Positions 61,819-64,000 of a stretch of DNA of 64,000 bases are shown here, piece by piece; position 1 is the first letter of the stretch; each line of letters begins with the position of its first letter. The stretch covers positions 248,001 to 312,000 of the forward strand of contig JAMYHL010000014.1 of NCBI GenBank assembly GCA_025531455.1, given 5' to 3'. The notes beneath the pieces were generated by a model that saw nothing but the letters and a program-made list of their open reading frames with translations, was not told where the DNA came from and did not search any database. Position numbers and translations under genes: made by a program. This stretch comes from Apiotrichum sp. Y4204 (lineage: Eukaryota > Basidiomycota > Tremellomycetes > Trichosporonales > Trichosporonaceae).

Positions 61819-64000
61819 TTAGAGCTTGCTCTTGAGCTGGGCCTGGGGGCGGAGGGTGACGGCGGCGTTGGAGAGGGCCGGGGCGTTACGCTCCTTGACC
61901 TTGGTCTGGAAGATGACCTTGTCGCCCTCCTTCCACATCTCGGTGACGAGGGTCTCTCCGGGGATGACGGTGCCGGCGAAGCGGACCTTGATGTCCGAGT
62001 ACGGGCCGTAGGTCTTGAGGACGTGGCGGCCGGCAAAGCCCATGGAGCAGAGGCCGTGGAGGATGGGCTTCTTGAAGCCACCCATGGCGGCAATCTGGGG
62101 GTCAATGTGGAGCGGGTTGTAGTCGCCCGAGAGACGGTAGATGGCGGCCTGGTCCTCCGAGGTCTTCTCCTCGACAACGGCGTCGGGGGCGCGCTGCGGC
62201 GGGGTGTTGTTGGCCGAGGCGTTGCCGCGGTCGGCACCGGTCTTCTGGCCGCCAAAGCCACCCGAGCCACGGAGGAAGACAGTCGACTGGTTCTCAAAGA
62301 TGAGCTTGCCAGTTGCCTTGTCACGGGTCTCGGTGAGGGAGGTGACGGCAGCGGCCTTGCCCTTGTCGAGGACCTCACGGAGGTAGGGCTGGTTGACAAG
62401 AGTGCCCTCGGTGGGGATGTCACCGTGGATCTTGAGGTACTGCTCGCCGTGGAGGAGCTTGGTGGGGTTGAAGTTGGGGACAAAGTCGTTGTAGTCGATG
62501 CCGGCCGAGCTGACGAACTGGGGAATGACACCAAAGGTGGGGAGAGCGCCAAAGTTGTCGGCGTTCTCGTAGGTGTAGTCGAGCTCAGAGGCGTGGGCGC
62601 CAATGCCGAGGTTGTAGAGCATGACGTCGCGGGGCGAGAAGACGTACTCGCCGGTCTCGTAGGTCGCACGCTTGGCCTTCTTGATCTCCTCAGTGTCCTT
62701 CTCGTCGATGAACGACTCGCGGTCGGCGCCACCATCGGCGCCCTCGACAACGTTGGTGAAGTTCTCCATGATCTGCATGAACGACTCCTGGGTGGAGGCG
62801 GGGTGGGTCGAGCCAGACTTGAAGCTAGTGATCTCGGACCACTTGGCGGCGATCTGCTCGGGGGTGGGGATGCGGTTGTTGGGGAAGACGGCACCAGCGG
62901 TGCGCTCCCAGCGGAGCTGGGCGGCGAAGCCACCGAACGACTCGTAGATGGTGCCGGTGACCTTGACCTCCTTGGAAGTAAGGTAGCCAACAATGGGGGC
63001 AAGGTAGTCGGCCTTGAAGGTCTGGACCATCTCCTTGGGCCAGACAGTCTCGGTCATGGCGGTACCGGCACGGGGGGCGATAATGTTGACAAGAACGTTG
63101 TTCTTCTTGCCCTCAATAGCGAGCGACTTGCCGAAGCCGATGATGGCGGCCTTGGCGGTACCGTAGTTGGCTTGGCCGTGGGCACCGTAGATGCCGTTGG
63201 GGGAGGAAGTGACGACGATGCGGCCGTACTTCTGCTCCTGCATGTAGGGCCAAGCGGCCTGGCAACACTTGTAGGTGCCGCGGAGGTGGACGTTCATGAC
63301 CTGGTCCCACATCTGCTCAGTCATGTTGACAAAGGCCTTGTCGCGGAGGATACCGGCGTTGCAGACGAGAACGTGGATCTTGCCAAACTTGTTGATGGCA
63401 GTCTGGATGATCTTGTCACCGTCCTCGGCCGAGCAGACAGCGGCGACGGCGTCACCGCCGAGCTTCTTGCACTCGTCGACGACCTGGTCGGCGTTGGCCT
63501 GGACAACGTCGTTGATAACAACGTTGGCGCCGAGCTTGGCGTACATGTGAGCGTAGGCGCGGCCAAGACCGTTGCCCGAGCCAGTGATAACGACAGTCTG
63601 GCCCTTGTAGTCGATCGGGGGGCCCTGCTCGTTGGGGCCGAGCTTCTTCTGGGCCTCAACAACGGGGAGCATGTCGTTTCCGGGGTTGACCTGCTTGGCG
63701 TCGGTAAAGTCCATAACGTCCTTCCAGTGGGCGGCAACGGCGGAGGGGGTGAACGACTTGTCGTCGGTCTTGTAGACCCATCCGCGGGCACGCTCCCAGC
63801 GGAGCTCCGAGTAGAAGCCACCACCAAGCTCAAAGATGCGGCCACCGACGTCGGGGCCGTTGCGGGCAGTGAGGACACCGACGAGGGGAGCGATGAACTC
63901 GGGGTTGAGGGCCTTGAGGACGTCCTCGGGCATAACAGTAGCAGTCATGGCCGAAGCGGCGAGGGGCACAATGGTGTTGGCCTTGATGTTGTACTTGACA
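61819..64000 (-). CDS. FOX2: Peroxisomal multifunctional enzyme type 2 (3-hydroxyacyl-CoA dehydrogenase / enoyl-CoA hydratase), 5' end outside the window
   Basis: Fox2 carries out the hydration and second dehydrogenation steps of peroxisomal beta-oxidation. The frame is open to the right edge, so about 726 C-terminal residues of roughly 900 are here, with no intron. Visible are the tail of the first SDR domain (NTIVPLAASAMTATVMPEDV, FELGGGFYSELRWERARGW) and the second SDR domain with NAD motif TGSGNGLGRAYA. Its Ser-Tyr-Lys site is in VTSSPNGIYG to QANYGTAKAA. The hot-dog hydratase 2 follows with GDYNPLHIDPQIA and FKKPILHGLCSMGFAGRHVL. The protein ends Ser-Lys-Leu, a perfect PTS1. The codon bias is extreme, suggesting strong expression, probably on fatty acids. 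Confidence 0.97.
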   Translation of the reverse strand, partial: VKYNIKANTIVPLAASAMTATVMPEDVLKALNPEFIAPLVGVLTARNGPDVGGRIFELGGGFYSELRWERARGWVYKTDDKSFTPSAVAAHWKDVMDFTDAKQVNPGNDMLPVVEAQKKLGPNEQGPPIDYKGQTVVITGSGNGLGRAYAHMYAKLGANVVINDVVQANADQVVDECKKLGGDAVAAVCSAEDGDKIIQTAINKFGKIHVLVCNAGILRDKAFVNMTEQMWDQVMNVHLRGTYKCCQAAWPYMQEQKYGRIVVTSSPNGIYGAHGQANYGTAKAAIIGFGKSLAIEGKKNNVLVNIIAPRAGTAMTETVWPKEMVQTFKADYLAPIVGYLTSKEVKVTGTIYESFGGFAAQLRWERTAGAVFPNNRIPTPEQIAAKWSEITSFKSGSTHPASTQESFMQIMENFTNVVEGADGGADRESFIDEKDTEEIKKAKRATYETGEYVFSPRDVMLYNLGIGAHASELDYTYENADNFGALPTFGVIPQFVSSAGIDYNDFVPNFNPTKLLHGEQYLKIHGDIPTEGTLVNQPYLREVLDKGKAAAVTSLTETRDKATGKLIFENQSTVFLRGSGGFGGQKTGADRGNASANNTPPQRAPDAVVEEKTSEDQAAIYRLSGDYNPLHIDPQIAAMGGFKKPILHGLCSMGFAGRHVLKTYGPYSDIKVRFAGTVIPGETLVTEMWKEGDKVIFQTKVKERNAPALSNAAVTLRPQAQLKSKL

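Noticed and set aside
61797..63002. 401-codon minus-strand frame rich in Ser, Pro, Arg and Thr
   Set aside because: A shifted-frame shadow inside FOX2, whose own frame matches the family throughout.

Overview
The window is nuclear DNA of a basidiomycetous yeast or fungus. The coding sequence is GC-rich and strongly biased to C/G at third positions. Almost every gene is split by short spliceosomal introns with GTGAGT-like donors and CTRAC-like branch sites, many of them only 35-39 nt long. Protein resemblances, recognised by eye only, fit Tremellomycetes and most likely Trichosporonales; the species cannot be named from the sequence alone. There is no operon, phage, CRISPR array or recognisable transposon. 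I derived exon boundaries by hand from splice signals, reading frame and family knowledge, and every multi-exon model below closes in frame.

Layout from left to right: 1-3807, no recognisable gene. 3808-9935 (+): aspartate aminotransferase, then MCM4. 10061-23570: URB2 (-), YME2 (+), MPP10 (-) and SEC27 (-). 24315-31402: ribosomal protein eL28 (-), prolyl-tRNA synthetase (+) and coatomer zeta RET3 (-). 32178-33903 (-): a lineage protein with a possible NTF2-like fold. 33904-38383: a gene-poor, repeat-flecked stretch. 38384-43129: RTC3/SBDS-like (-) and HMG-CoA synthase ERG13 (+). 43611-49152: a hypothetical protein (-), CWC21 (+), SFA1 (-) and a YCII-domain protein (-). 50200-52773 (+): two tandem F-box-like paralogues, the first truncated. 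53175-53256 (-): an intron-containing tRNA-Glu. 53399-64000 (-): GH47 mannosidase, a large disordered hypothetical protein, and the 3' two thirds of peroxisomal FOX2, which runs off the right edge.

Most genes are housekeeping. Two themes recur. Ribosome production is represented by URB2 (60S assembly), MPP10 (small-subunit processome), eL28 and the SBDS-like RTC3. COPI vesicle coat is represented by SEC27 and RET3, whose first coding exons are each only the ATG, in an identical 13-base context. The remainder covers sterol synthesis (ERG13), formaldehyde detoxification (SFA1), beta-oxidation (FOX2), N-glycan trimming (GH47), mitochondrial inner-membrane maintenance (YME2), replication (MCM4) and splicing (CWC21).

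I did not find a convincing new multi-gene system. The most interesting points are gene-structure features (ultrashort introns, an 8-nt microexon, ATG-only exons, a structured intron in eL28, a two-start dual-targeted ProRS), an F-box-like protein ending in a CaaX box, and a large uncharacterised protein with a repeated acidic-x-P-L motif.
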